This document shows, piece by piece, positions 43,672 to 53,170 of a stretch of 64,000 nucleotides of DNA. The stretch lies in the NCBI RefSeq assembly GCF_002356295.1, contig NZ_AP018042.1:2760361-2824360 (forward strand), in the 5' to 3' direction. Positions within the stretch are counted from its first letter, which is position 1; every line of letters starts with the position of its first letter. The position numbers and the translations under genes are program-made. The DNA comes from Labilibaculum antarcticum (GTDB lineage: Bacteria > Bacteroidota > Bacteroidia > Bacteroidales > Marinifilaceae). The notes beneath the pieces are model-generated. The model was not told the DNA's origin, ran no database searches, and saw nothing but the letters and a program-made list of their open reading frames with translations.

Positions 43672-43777
43672 AAAATCCAGGATATTAATTCAGGTACTAT
43701 GAAGTAGCCGCGCAACAGGGGTTCTTCGGAATCCCTGTTTTTTTATAGGGTAAAAGCTATGTTTTTTTTTTACTATC
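43672..43777 (+). repeat. Direct repeat, copy 2 with second terminator
   Basis: AAAATCCAGGATATTAATTC and the following terminator (ACAGGGGTTC-TTCG-GAATCCCTGT, 43715-43745) repeat the susD 3' end. No susD-like coding sequence precedes it, so it is a leftover of a duplication or of a lost second susD gene. Confidence 0.72.
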
Positions 43778-43930
43778 TTCATCTAAAACCATCATAGTTC
43801 ACAATCGAACACTCTCTGTATTAATAACGAACAATAAAATCTTTTTCTTTTTGAGAGTTTTGGTTTAGTTTTTGAATTTAAGAGAGATAGTGATTTTGGT
43901 ATTTAATTTGAACACAAAACTCCTAATGAT

Positions 43931-45130
43931 ATGTATCAACCAATTCGGAATTATAAAATTATAATCTTCTTAGCCGCAATTAACTTATGGTCTTTGAATG
44001 CAAGTGCGCAAGAAAAGAAGGAGGAATTAGGTTCCGGGGCTTTTTCATCATACGATAAGGTATTTAATGGGAATGTAAAGGAGATAAATTTAGATGATTA
44101 TGCTGATGGTCCGCATTTTTTTTGGCTCGATTCTACAATCGTAAAGTCATGGTATATTAATCATGAAAAAGAAGGGAATACAATTGATATTCGGGAAAAG
44201 AAAATAAAGGTTAAGGGAGATTCTGTTTTGGTTAAGGGGCAAAAAGGAGATTCAAATCGATATTGGCTTCGAAAAGGGAAATATCCAGTGCAAAGTGCTG
44301 AATACTCAGGTGTAAATAAGCTGTTAGCGATTGGTGATGTACATGGAGAATACGATGTTCTGGTTGAATTGCTTCAAAATTCAGGGGTTATTGATGAAAA
44401 TTTGGATTGGAAATGGGGCGATGGACATCTGGTTTTTATAGGGGATATTTTTGATCGAGGTGATAAGGTGACTGAAAGTCTGTATTTAATAAAGAAATTA
44501 CAGCGGCAGGCCAATGAAAATAAAGGGAAACTGCATTTATTGCTAGGGAATCATGAAGTAATGGTTTTGATGAACGATTCTCGATACATTGCCCCTAAGT
44601 ATAAGAACATGTGTCAAAGATTAATGATGAATTACCCTAGGTTTTTTGCCGAAAACACGGAATTGGGTAAATGGTTGAGATCATTGAATTCTGTCGTGAA
44701 AATTAACGATATGCTATTTGTTCACGGTGGTTTGTCTCCGGATTTAGTTGATCGGGGACTTAGTATTGAACAGATAAATGATGACATAAGAAAAAGCTTA
44801 AATAAAGACAATGAGATGACACATGAGGAGTTGATGAAAGCCGTATACTTTCCTGAAAATCCGTTGTGGTATCGAGGTTATTTAATGAAATCAAGAAGTT
44901 ATTCAATCATAAATACGGAGGAATTGAATAAGGTGTTGTCTTACTACAATACAAACCGAATTTTTTTCGGGCATACAGAGGTGGAGTCCATACGTTTTTT
45001 GCATGAAGGCAAAGTGGGTGCTATAAATGTTCCCATGGGATATTCCGAAATTAAACCACAGGTATTATTAGTTGAGGAGGGGAGATTTTACCGCTGTTTT
45101 ATCGATGGAAGTAAAGAGTTAATTGAATAA
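43931..45130 (+). CDS. Exported metallophosphoesterase (Shewanella-like phosphatase type)
   Basis: 399 residues with a signal peptide (IIIFLAAINLWSLNASAQ). The PPP/SLP-type phosphoesterase core is complete: LLAIGDVHGEYDVL, HLVFIGDIFDRGDKV, LLLGNHEVMVL, MLFVHGGLSPDLV and IFFGHTEVESI, all metal or phosphate ligands. Known Shewanella-like phosphatases dephosphorylate phosphotyrosine or phosphoserine proteins. The CotH-like kinase gene follows closely, so the two may act on the same exported substrate. Confidence 0.88.
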   Translation: MYQPIRNYKIIIFLAAINLWSLNASAQEKKEELGSGAFSSYDKVFNGNVKEINLDDYADGPHFFWLDSTIVKSWYINHEKEGNTIDIREKKIKVKGDSVLVKGQKGDSNRYWLRKGKYPVQSAEYSGVNKLLAIGDVHGEYDVLVELLQNSGVIDENLDWKWGDGHLVFIGDIFDRGDKVTESLYLIKKLQRQANENKGKLHLLLGNHEVMVLMNDSRYIAPKYKNMCQRLMMNYPRFFAENTELGKWLRSLNSVVKINDMLFVHGGLSPDLVDRGLSIEQINDDIRKSLNKDNEMTHEELMKAVYFPENPLWYRGYLMKSRSYSIINTEELNKVLSYYNTNRIFFGHTEVESIRFLHEGKVGAINVPMGYSEIKPQVLLVEEGRFYRCFIDGSKELIE

Positions 45131-45193
45131 TGGTCCATTATAAACAATACAATGAATATATCGAACTTGTTTGTGTACGAGAATAATTTTAAA

Positions 45194-46264
45194 ATGGACT
45201 TTGTTATTAGAGTCTTTTTAATCTCATTCCTTCTTGTTCAATCTGTTTCTGTTGTTGCAATATCAAGAAAAGAGAGAGATAGCTTGTTGCGCTTACCGTT
45301 GTTCAAAAATGATAAACTCCTTGAAATTGAATTAAAAACTAATTTATCCAATTTATTAAATGATATTGGAGAGGATCGGAAGTATCATAAATGTCAGTTT
45401 CGTCTTCTTGGAAATAATAAGGAATCCGAAAGTAATCTGGATGTCGAAGTAATGACCCGGGGGAATTTTCGAAGACGAAAACAAAACTGTGATTTTCCTC
45501 CATTGCGTTTTAAGATTCCTACCGAAGAAGTAACCGGAACCGAGTTCGAGGGACAAAGCAAATTAAAGTACGTGAGTCATTGTCAATCCAGGGATGATGG
45601 ATTTGAACAGAATACAATAAAGGAATATCTTATTTACAAGATGTATAATTTGATAGATGACCATAGTTTCAGAGTTCGTTTGTCTCGTGTTTTATTTATT
45701 GATGCGCTCACAAACGATTCTCTTAAGAAATTTGGTTTCTTTCTTGAGGATAAAAATGACCTTGCTTCCCGAAACGGAAAAGTAATACTGCATTATAAAA
45801 ATTTGAAGCAATACAATATGCTTCGAAAAAATATGGTAATGCTGTCTTTGTTTCAGTTGATGATTGGAAATTCCGACTGGGATGTTAGTCGACTGCACAA
45901 TATTGATATTTTATCGATGGATGAACATAGTATTCCGGTTGCAGTTCCTTTCGATTTTGATTGGTCAGGAATTATCAATCAAGCTTATTTCACCTTGGAT
46001 CCTCAAATAGCACCTGATGCAAAGTACAAACGAAAATATAAAGGATACAAGTGGAGAGATGAGGAGTTGGAAACTGCTTTTTCTGCTTTTAATGAATTAA
46101 AGGAATCATTTCTGAAATTGATTTCCCAATGCGAATATCTAAATGAGGAGAATAAAACTGGTTTAACTGAATATGTACTAGATTTTTATGAATTGATAAG
46201 CTCAAAAAAGGATATTAGAGATGTTATTCTGAAAAAATCGCCAAAAATTCCATCAAAGATATAA
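45194..46264 (+). CDS. Exported CotH-like atypical kinase
   Basis: The ATG at 45194 gives 356 residues and a clean signal peptide (RVFLISFLLVQSVSVVA); ATG 45152 is a longer option 21 bp after the phosphatase stop. Features match CotH spore-coat-type kinases: VMTRGNFRRRKQNCDFPPL, IKEYLIYKMYNLIDDHSFR, FGFFLEDKNDLASRNG, QLMIGNSDWDVSRLHNIDIL (catalytic loop Asn/Asp) and VAVPFDFDWSG (metal Asp). The family assignment is by motif order only. It is followed by a terminator. Confidence 0.62.
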   Translation: MDFVIRVFLISFLLVQSVSVVAISRKERDSLLRLPLFKNDKLLEIELKTNLSNLLNDIGEDRKYHKCQFRLLGNNKESESNLDVEVMTRGNFRRRKQNCDFPPLRFKIPTEEVTGTEFEGQSKLKYVSHCQSRDDGFEQNTIKEYLIYKMYNLIDDHSFRVRLSRVLFIDALTNDSLKKFGFFLEDKNDLASRNGKVILHYKNLKQYNMLRKNMVMLSLFQLMIGNSDWDVSRLHNIDILSMDEHSIPVAVPFDFDWSGIINQAYFTLDPQIAPDAKYKRKYKGYKWRDEELETAFSAFNELKESFLKLISQCEYLNEENKTGLTEYVLDFYELISSKKDIRDVILKKSPKIPSKI

Positions 46265-46304
46265 AAAATTGGATTTTTTTTGAAAAAGCTAAAATTTTAA
46301 GCGC

Positions 46305-46350
46305 AAACGATAAAAACAAGGGGCTGTCGTCCTGTTTTTATCGTTTTTTA
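46305..46350 (+). terminator. Terminator of the phosphatase-kinase unit
   Basis: AAACGATAAAAACAAGG / CCTGTTTTTATCGTTT long stem followed by T residues. Confidence 0.85.
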
Positions 46351-46424
46351 TTTAGCTTGGTGTGTTTATTTTCACTTGTGGAATTGCTAAAGTGATTTTT
46401 TTTATTCACATTTGTACTATTGCT

Positions 46425-46478
46425 AAAGGGGGTATTGAGTGAAAATTGAATACATTTTTTGCTGAGTACCCCTTTTTT
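46425..46478 (+). promoter_or_regulatory. Terminator-like hairpin in the glnN leader (possible attenuator)
   Basis: AAAGGGGGTA and TACCCCTTTTTT pair with one bulged G and end in a T run, 42 nt before glnN. A weak promoter (TTG 46384, CACATTTG 46407-46414) lies upstream, so the hairpin would be in the transcript leader. Confidence 0.45.
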
Positions 46479-46519
46479 CAATACGGATTAAGATATCAAT
46501 AACTAAAATTTTTGTTTTT

Positions 46520-48709
46520 ATGGCCACGATTAGATTTAAAGCGTTAGGGGAGTTACTTAAAAGGGAAGCTATTCCTGTTGTTTTCCCTTCAAATAAGGTG
46601 ACTGATTATTACGGTGATCTAGTGTTTAATGCAGAGTCCATGAGAAAGTACCTTTCTAAAGATGCTTTTCGTGCTGTAACGACTGCTAATAAGAAAGGTT
46701 TGTCTGTAGATCCAAAAATGGCTGATAATATTGCTGCTGGGATGAAAGCTTGGTCGATGGAAAAAGGTGCAACTCATTATACTCACTGGTTTCAGCCATT
46801 AACAGATGGTACTGCAGAAAAACATGATGGTTTTATCGATTATGGTGATGGCGGTCATATTATTGAAAATTTTTCAGGTAAATTATTGGCTCAGCAAGAG
46901 CCAGATGCGTCTTCATTTCCTTCAGGGGGAATTCGTCAAACATTTGAAGCTCGTGGTTATACCGCTTGGGATGTATCGTCTCCGGCCTTTATTGTTGGTA
47001 CAACACTTTGTATTCCTACTATATTTATTGCTTACACAGGAGAAGCTCTTGATTACAAGGCTCCCTTGTTAAAAGCCCTGACTGCTGTTGATGAAGCTGC
47101 TGTTGGTGTTTGTCAGTATTTCGATAAAAATGTAACTAAGGTTCATACTAACCTAGGATGGGAACAAGAGTATTTCCTTATTGATGAAGCTTTGTATCAA
47201 GCTCGTCCAGATCTTGTGCTAACGGGTCGTACCTTAATGGGACACTCATCTTCTAAAGATCAGCAATTGGACGATCACTATTTTGGATCTATTCCTGATC
47301 GTGTTACTGCTTTCATGATGGAATTGGAAGTTGAATGTCATAAATTAGGAATTCCTGCGAAAACTCGTCACAACGAGGTGGCTCCAAGTCAGTTCGAATT
47401 AGCTCCTATTTACGAAGAGGCTAACCTTGCAAATGATCACAATCAATTGTTGATGGATGTGATGAAAAGAGTTGCGCGTCGTCATAAATTCCATGTTCTT
47501 TTTCACGAAAAACCTTTCGCTGGAATTAATGGATCAGGGAAACACAATAACTGGTCTCTAGGAACAGATACAGGTGTCGTTCTTCTGGCTCCAGGTAAAA
47601 ATCCTAAAGCCAATATCCAATTCCTTACCTTTGTGGTAAATACATTGATGGCTGTATTTAAGAATCAGGATTTGTTGCGTGCATCAATTCTTACAGCTTC
47701 GAACAGTCACCGTTTAGGTGCAAACGAGGCGCCTCCTTCAATCATTTCTGTTTTTCTTGGCGATGAAGTTTCAAGAATGTTAGATAGAATTGTTGAAGAA
47801 GTTGGCGAAAGGAAAATGACGCCAGATGAAAAGACTGCATTAAAATTAGGTATTGGTAGAATTCCTGAGATTATATTAGATAATACCGATCGTAACCGTA
47901 CTTCTCCATTTGCATTTACCGGTAATCGTTTTGAGTTCCGTGCTGTTGGATCTTCAGTGAATAACGCTGCCGCAATGACTGCTTTAAGTGCCTCAGTTGC
48001 TGTTGAGTTAAAAGAATTTAAAATAGCTGTTGATACTTTGATTGAACAGGACATCAAGAAGGATGAGGCGATTTTCCAAGTTCTTAAGAAGATGATCATT
48101 GAGTGTAAGGCTATCCGTTTTAATGGTGATGGTTATTCGCAGGAATGGGTAGAAGAGGCTAAAAAGAGAGGTCTTTCAAATATAATGAGTGTTCCTGAGT
48201 CTTTATCTCAGTACCTTGCTCCTACTTCTAAAAAATCTTTAGTTGGAACTGGAGTGATGACAGAAGTAGAATTGGAAGCTCGTGTTGAAGTAGAATTGGA
48301 GAAATTTACTAAGAAAATTCAGATTGAAGCTCGTGTTCTTGGAGATCTAGCGATTAACCACATTGTACCAACGGCTGTTGCTTATCAAACTAAGCTGATT
48401 CAGAATGTTCAGGGATTAAAAAATCTATTCTCCAACAGCGAGTATGAAGAATTATCTTCTGCACGTCTTGAGTTGATTAAAGAAATTTCTGGTCATATTA
48501 GTTCAATTAAAGCGAAAGTAAAAGCAATGATTGAAGCACGTAAGGCTTGTAATGTGTTGGAAGAAGGAATTGAAATGGCTAAGGCTTACGATGAAAAAGT
48601 TCGTCCATATCTTGACGATATTCGTCAGCACATCGATAAGTTGGAGTTGGTCGTTGATAATGAAATGTGGCCTTTGCCAAAATATCGCGAATTGTTATTT
48701 AATAACTAA
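46520..48709 (+). CDS. glnN: Glutamine synthetase type III
   Basis: 729 residues, the GSIII size, against about 450-470 for types I and II. It makes glutamine from glutamate, ammonia and ATP. Recognisable parts: the N-terminal GSIII-only domain (VVFPSNKVTDYYG), GWEQEYFLIDEALY (metal Glu), RHNEVAPSQFELAPIYEEAN, HEKPFAGINGSGKHNNWS (substrate loop), RLGANEAPPSIIS, and NRTSPFAFTGNRFEFRAVGS. It is monocistronic with terminators on both sides. The leader hairpin suggests control by transcription attenuation. Confidence 0.97.
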   Translation: MATIRFKALGELLKREAIPVVFPSNKVTDYYGDLVFNAESMRKYLSKDAFRAVTTANKKGLSVDPKMADNIAAGMKAWSMEKGATHYTHWFQPLTDGTAEKHDGFIDYGDGGHIIENFSGKLLAQQEPDASSFPSGGIRQTFEARGYTAWDVSSPAFIVGTTLCIPTIFIAYTGEALDYKAPLLKALTAVDEAAVGVCQYFDKNVTKVHTNLGWEQEYFLIDEALYQARPDLVLTGRTLMGHSSSKDQQLDDHYFGSIPDRVTAFMMELEVECHKLGIPAKTRHNEVAPSQFELAPIYEEANLANDHNQLLMDVMKRVARRHKFHVLFHEKPFAGINGSGKHNNWSLGTDTGVVLLAPGKNPKANIQFLTFVVNTLMAVFKNQDLLRASILTASNSHRLGANEAPPSIISVFLGDEVSRMLDRIVEEVGERKMTPDEKTALKLGIGRIPEIILDNTDRNRTSPFAFTGNRFEFRAVGSSVNNAAAMTALSASVAVELKEFKIAVDTLIEQDIKKDEAIFQVLKKMIIECKAIRFNGDGYSQEWVEEAKKRGLSNIMSVPESLSQYLAPTSKKSLVGTGVMTEVELEARVEVELEKFTKKIQIEARVLGDLAINHIVPTAVAYQTKLIQNVQGLKNLFSNSEYEELSSARLELIKEISGHISSIKAKVKAMIEARKACNVLEEGIEMAKAYDEKVRPYLDDIRQHIDKLELVVDNEMWPLPKYRELLFNN

Positions 48710-48731
48710 TCGAGACAACAATAAAAATTGT

Positions 48732-48766
48732 AAAAGGATGTTCATTTATTTGAACATCCTTTTCTG
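48732..48766 (+). terminator. glnN terminator
   Basis: AAAAGGATGTTCA / TGAACATCCTTTT stem behind glnN. Confidence 0.88.
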
Positions 48767-48872
48767 TTTGATATAAGAATAAATTATCTCTCATAACAAT
48801 CTATGGACCTCTAGAATAAAATAATTATTTTTATACCTTGTTAGTTCAAAAAATGAATTTTAAACTCAACTG

Positions 48873-51230
48873 ATGAAGCTCTTTTCTAATATCTGTATCT
48901 TAATTATTCTTAGCATATTTGTTTCCTGTTCTGCACAATCCTATATTAATCGTGGCGATAAAATGGTGAAGTCCGGACGCTACTACAATGCGCAAGGCTT
49001 GTACGAAAAGGCTTATAAAAAGTCCAAGGATAGAGAAGCTAAGGCTGATATTGCCTTCAAGGCAGCTTCTTGTTACGATCAGGTAAATGAGGCACGTAGA
49101 GCTTCGTCATGGTATCGTAAAGCCATCTTAAATCGGGATACATTTTCAAATGCCGTTTTGAATCTGGCATATGCCGAAGTGAAAAATGGAAAAATAGAAG
49201 ATGCGGAGGAAAATTTCTGGGAGTATCTGGATCTTAAGCCAGAAGCAAAGGCAGATAATGATCCTTCTGAAATTCTAAAAAGAATTAGTGAATGGGAAGA
49301 ATATCCTGGAAGATATAAAGTTGAGATATTAAGTGATTTTAATTCTTCGAGTAGCGATTTTTGCCCGATTTACATGGGGAAGGATACGAATGTTGTCTTT
49401 TTTTCATCAACTAGAAAATTGAATGATAAGCCTAAAAAAGATGGTGTTACCGGAGATTTTCACTCTAATATTTTTGAATCTCATTATTCCAATGAAGTGA
49501 TTCGGAAAAGTAGAAAGAGGAAAGGAAGAAAAGCAACATCACGAAAAGTAACTGTAGATACTTATCAGTGGAGTAAGGCACGTGGAGTTGGAGATACCAT
49601 TAATACTGATTGGAACGAAGGTGCTGCATGTTTTTCTCCCGAAGCAGATGTGTTGTATTTTACTTCTTCCCGAAAAGTAACCAAAGAAAATCAGGGAACG
49701 AAGATATTTGTTGTGCAAAGACAAGAAGATGGTTGGGGACGTGTTGCCCAACTTGACTTGGTTCCGGATAGTTTATCGGTTGGGCATCCATCCATTTCAG
49801 CCGATGGTACCATCTTGTATTTTGTGTCGGATATGCCAGGAGGTTATGGTGGAAATGATATTTGGATGGCTAAGAAAAGTGGAAGTAGTTGGAGCGAACC
49901 ACAAAATTTAGGTCGCCCAATTAATACCCCTGATGATGAATTGTTTCCATTTATTAAAAGTAATGGCGATTTGTATTTTGCATCCGATCGTAAAGAAGGA
50001 ATGGGTGGTTTGGATATTTATCGCGCTAAGCGGGAAGAAACGGGTGTATGGCGGGTTGAAAACATGAAATACCCGATTAATTCTACAGCAGATGATTTTG
50101 CACTTGTTTTTAGATCAGATGAGGAAAAAGGAATGTTCACCTCTTCGAGAAAGAGAGGGAACGATGATATTTATGGGTTCAAGTATGTGCCGTTACAATT
50201 TTCATTATCAGGGAAAGTAGTGAATTCTGAAACGAATGAAGTTGTCTCTAAAGCAGAAATTCATATTGTTTCTTCGAATGGTGAGCAAACAGATAGTAGG
50301 TCTAATGTGGAAGGACAATTTAATATAGATCTTGATCCAGAACTGGAATATATTGTAATGGTTTCGGCGGAAGGATATTTAAACGGGAAAGAGCTGTTAA
50401 GTACTGTCGGGATAGATCTTAGTCGCAATTTTAAATCGACAATTGGATTAAAACCAATCGAAAAGCCAATTGAATTACCAAATATACTTTATGATTTTGG
50501 ATCTTGGGAATTGAGAGATGAGTCAAAAACGGCATTGGATGTTCTGGTGGAGACATTAAATGATAATCCAAAAATTACTATTGAACTGGGATCGCATACC
50601 GATTATGTTGGAAGCGAGTCTACAAACCGTGATATTTCTCAGAAAAGAGCTCAGTCGGTTGTTGATTACCTGATCGAAAAAGGAATATATTGGGATCGAT
50701 TAATAGCTCATGGTTACGGTGAATCTAAACCATTGACTGCTAATGCAGATAAAGCTAAAGAGTACGGATTTTTAACTGAGGGCGATGTGGTAAGCGAATC
50801 TTTTATCAGTAAACTGAGAGAAAAAGAGAAGGAAGAGGCTAATCAATTGAATCGAAGAACCGATTTTAGAGTTTTATCAACAGATTATGAGCCTGGACCA
50901 AATTCCAAAGTAAAGCCAGGTTCCGATTTTAGTCAGATTGGAAGTACACTAATAAAAGATTTATCAGAAATTAAAGGTGTTTTTTATACCATTCAGATAG
51001 GAGCATTTAATAAAAATACGATTCCGCCAATACTTCAAAAATACAAAGTTGTTTTCAGAGGAAATGTAGATTCCTCAACAGTAAGATACACTACAGGAAT
51101 ATTCGATGACCTAGAGGCAGCAAGGGCTGAGGCAAGTAAGATTGGTAAAACTGGAATTAATGCATTTGTGATCGCATACAATAAAGGGAAAAAGATTACC
51201 TTTGCCGAAGCAAAAAAATTGAAGAAGTAA
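48873..51230 (+). CDS. PorE-like OmpA-family lipoprotein with SPOR domain
   Basis: 785 residues. Lipoprotein signal (LIILSIFVSCSAQ, Cys19). TPR-type helices follow at about 25-135, a PD40-type beta-propeller at 160-430 (GYGGNDIWMAKKSG, GMGGLDIYRAKREE), a CarboxypepD_reg-like domain at 445-520, an OmpA peptidoglycan-binding domain at 530-670 (LGSHTDYVGSESTNRDISQKR, broken here as SHTDYVGSESTNRD; RLIAHGYGESKP) and a SPOR-like domain from about 705 (FYTIQIGAFNKNT). The first four match PorE of the type IX secretion system; the added SPOR domain is not usual there. It would link an outer-membrane machine to the wall. Confidence 0.82.
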   Translation: MKLFSNICILIILSIFVSCSAQSYINRGDKMVKSGRYYNAQGLYEKAYKKSKDREAKADIAFKAASCYDQVNEARRASSWYRKAILNRDTFSNAVLNLAYAEVKNGKIEDAEENFWEYLDLKPEAKADNDPSEILKRISEWEEYPGRYKVEILSDFNSSSSDFCPIYMGKDTNVVFFSSTRKLNDKPKKDGVTGDFHSNIFESHYSNEVIRKSRKRKGRKATSRKVTVDTYQWSKARGVGDTINTDWNEGAACFSPEADVLYFTSSRKVTKENQGTKIFVVQRQEDGWGRVAQLDLVPDSLSVGHPSISADGTILYFVSDMPGGYGGNDIWMAKKSGSSWSEPQNLGRPINTPDDELFPFIKSNGDLYFASDRKEGMGGLDIYRAKREETGVWRVENMKYPINSTADDFALVFRSDEEKGMFTSSRKRGNDDIYGFKYVPLQFSLSGKVVNSETNEVVSKAEIHIVSSNGEQTDSRSNVEGQFNIDLDPELEYIVMVSAEGYLNGKELLSTVGIDLSRNFKSTIGLKPIEKPIELPNILYDFGSWELRDESKTALDVLVETLNDNPKITIELGSHTDYVGSESTNRDISQKRAQSVVDYLIEKGIYWDRLIAHGYGESKPLTANADKAKEYGFLTEGDVVSESFISKLREKEKEEANQLNRRTDFRVLSTDYEPGPNSKVKPGSDFSQIGSTLIKDLSEIKGVFYTIQIGAFNKNTIPPILQKYKVVFRGNVDSSTVRYTTGIFDDLEAARAEASKIGKTGINAFVIAYNKGKKITFAEAKKLKK

Positions 51231-51341
51231 ATGAGTAAGTAAGGAGGAAGTAGATGTGTTTTAAGTTCTTGATATTTGAATCTTAAAATTTAAATGCTTT
51301 GTTCTTTTAGCTTGTTGCTTTTACCTTTTATCTAAACAACC

Positions 51342-52511
51342 ATGAGGAAAGACGAAAGATATAATCTAAGAGGAGTGTCAGCATCGAAGGAGGATGTGCA
51401 TAGTGCAATTAAAAATTTGGATAAAGGATTGTATCCAAATGCATTTTGTAAAGTCGTACCAGATTACCTAACAGGTGATGCCGACTATTGCAATATTATG
51501 CATGCCGATGGGGCGGGTACAAAATCATCTCTTGCCTATATGTATTGGAAAGAAACGGGTGATATATCTGTATGGAAAGGAATTGCTCAGGACGCATTAA
51601 TCATGAATTTGGATGATTTACTTTGTGTAGGAGCGGTCGATAATATTCTTTTGTCATCAACTATTGGAAGAAATAAGAACCTGATTCCAGGTGAAGTTCT
51701 TTCTCAAATTATAAATGGAACTGAAGAATTACTAGCTGAGTACAGTAAAATGGGAGTTAATATTCATTCTACTGGTGGTGAAACTGCTGATGTGGGAGAT
51801 TTAGTTAGAACCATTATTGTTGATTCAACAGTTGCTTGTCGCATGAAGCGGGAAGATGTAATTACTAATGAGAAAATTCAGGCTGGCGATGTAATCGTTG
51901 GTTTGTCTTCATCAGGAATTGCTACTTACGAAACTGAATACAACGGAGGAATGGGATCGAATGGATTAACTTCTGCCCGTCACGACGTTTTTTCAAAATA
52001 TCTAGCCGGAAAATATCCGGAAAGCTTTGACAGTGCAGTCCCTGAGGAATTAGTTTATTCGGGTAATTGTAAATTAACAGATAAAGTTGAAGGTGTTGAT
52101 ATTGACGCTGGTAAATTGGTACTTTCACCAACAAGAACCTACGCTCCGATTATTAAAAAGATCTTGGATCAATTCAGATCTCAAATTCATGGAATGATTC
52201 ATTGTTCGGGTGGAGCTCAGACGAAAGTGCTTAACTTCGTTGACAATATTCATATCGTAAAAGACAATATGTTTTCAGTTCCTCCTTTGTTTAAACTGAT
52301 AAAAGAACAAAGTGGAACATCTTGGGATGAAATGTACAAGGTGTTTAATATGGGGCACCGATTTGAATTGTATGTTCCGCAGGAAATTGCTGAAGAAATT
52401 ATTTCTATCTCAAAAGAATTTAATGTAGATGCTCAAATAATTGGCCGTTGTGAGCCAAACGAAGGTAAAAAATTGACAATAAAAAGTGAATTTGGAGAGT
52501 TTGAGTATTAA
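51342..52511 (+). CDS. purM: Phosphoribosylformylglycinamidine cyclo-ligase (AIR synthase)
   Basis: 389 residues of the Bacteroidota-type PurM, which closes the imidazole ring in purine synthesis using ATP. Visible: MHADGAGTKSSLAYMYWKET, IAQDALIMNLDDLLCVGA, NIHSTGGETADVGDLVRT (nucleotide and metal sites), GLSSSGIATYETEYNGGMGS, IHGMIHCSGGAQTKVLNF. It is longer than E. coli PurM (345 residues), as in relatives of this phylum. A strong terminator follows. Confidence 0.92.
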   Translation: MRKDERYNLRGVSASKEDVHSAIKNLDKGLYPNAFCKVVPDYLTGDADYCNIMHADGAGTKSSLAYMYWKETGDISVWKGIAQDALIMNLDDLLCVGAVDNILLSSTIGRNKNLIPGEVLSQIINGTEELLAEYSKMGVNIHSTGGETADVGDLVRTIIVDSTVACRMKREDVITNEKIQAGDVIVGLSSSGIATYETEYNGGMGSNGLTSARHDVFSKYLAGKYPESFDSAVPEELVYSGNCKLTDKVEGVDIDAGKLVLSPTRTYAPIIKKILDQFRSQIHGMIHCSGGAQTKVLNFVDNIHIVKDNMFSVPPLFKLIKEQSGTSWDEMYKVFNMGHRFELYVPQEIAEEIISISKEFNVDAQIIGRCEPNEGKKLTIKSEFGEFEY

Positions 52512-52527
52512 GAGATCAAAACAAAAA

Positions 52528-52566
52528 CAAAGAAGGCCAACTGATTATGAAAGTTGGCCTTCTTTG
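52528..52566. terminator. Bidirectional terminator after purM
   Basis: AAAGAAGGCCAACT / AGTTGGCCTTCTTT-like perfect stem with T run, placed between convergent genes. Confidence 0.92.
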
Positions 52567-52570
52567 TTTT

Positions 52571-52897
52571 TTAATCTTTTGGTTCAAATCCCCATTCTTT
52601 CAGGATGTTTGGCTCATCCGGATAAATTCTTACTAATAAATTCCGAATAGATCGAATTTCATTCGATATGAATTTCAAATCACTTGCTTTTTCTTGCTTC
52701 GTGTCAGGTAAAGGGGGATCTCCGTTTAGTTTGATCTCCTTGAGAGATTGAATGTTGTTAAGTTTCAAGACTAGCCGATCCATGTTTACAGCACCATTTA
52801 ATAAACTCTTCTTTTTTTGAGTTTCATGTCTTTCGTTAATTTTTACCAACAGACCTAATAATCGGTCTTCATTTCGAGGAATTCTTACTTTCACCAT
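52571..52897 (-). CDS. Hypothetical protein, small charged helical
   Basis: A 108-residue protein with a Lys/Arg-rich N-terminus (MVKVRIPRNEDRLLGLLVKI), predicted mostly helical, and the C-terminal stretch IRNLLVRIYPDEPNILKEWG. There is no signal peptide, membrane segment or known motif that I recognise. It has its own ATG, and shares the terminator with purM. The codon pattern looks like that of its neighbours, so I regard it as a real gene of unknown function. Confidence 0.7.
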   Translation of the reverse strand: MVKVRIPRNEDRLLGLLVKINERHETQKKKSLLNGAVNMDRLVLKLNNIQSLKEIKLNGDPPLPDTKQEKASDLKFISNEIRSIRNLLVRIYPDEPNILKEWGFEPKD

Positions 52898-53118
52898 ACG
52901 CTGATTTTTTTAGCGATTAGCTTAATTAAAAAAAACAAAATCTATTACTTGGCTATTAAAACCTTCCACTATCCAAATCTTTTTAAAAATCACCTTGTAA
53001 TCGATTTGAATATTTAAGAGCTAAGCTAATTTATCAATTTTTACATTCAATATCGATAAAGTTTAGAGTTATTTCTTATTTTAAATCAATCCTGTATATA
53101 AAAGTGATTGACAATAAA

Positions 53119-53150
53119 AAAAGATTGCTTAGTACTTTAAGCAATCTTTT
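53119..53150 (-). terminator. Terminator of the DUF3857 gene
   Basis: AAAGATTGCTTA / TAAGCAATCTTT stem with a T run on the minus strand, 21 nt past the stop. The rest of 52898-53118 shows no gene. Confidence 0.85.
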
Positions 53151-53170
53151 GTGTTGGAATTTATTTGGAT

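Noticed and set aside
43476-43715. Minus-strand ORF of 79 residues
   Set aside because: It begins in the duplicated terminator region and lacks a plausible ribosome site; possible gene remnant but not supportable.
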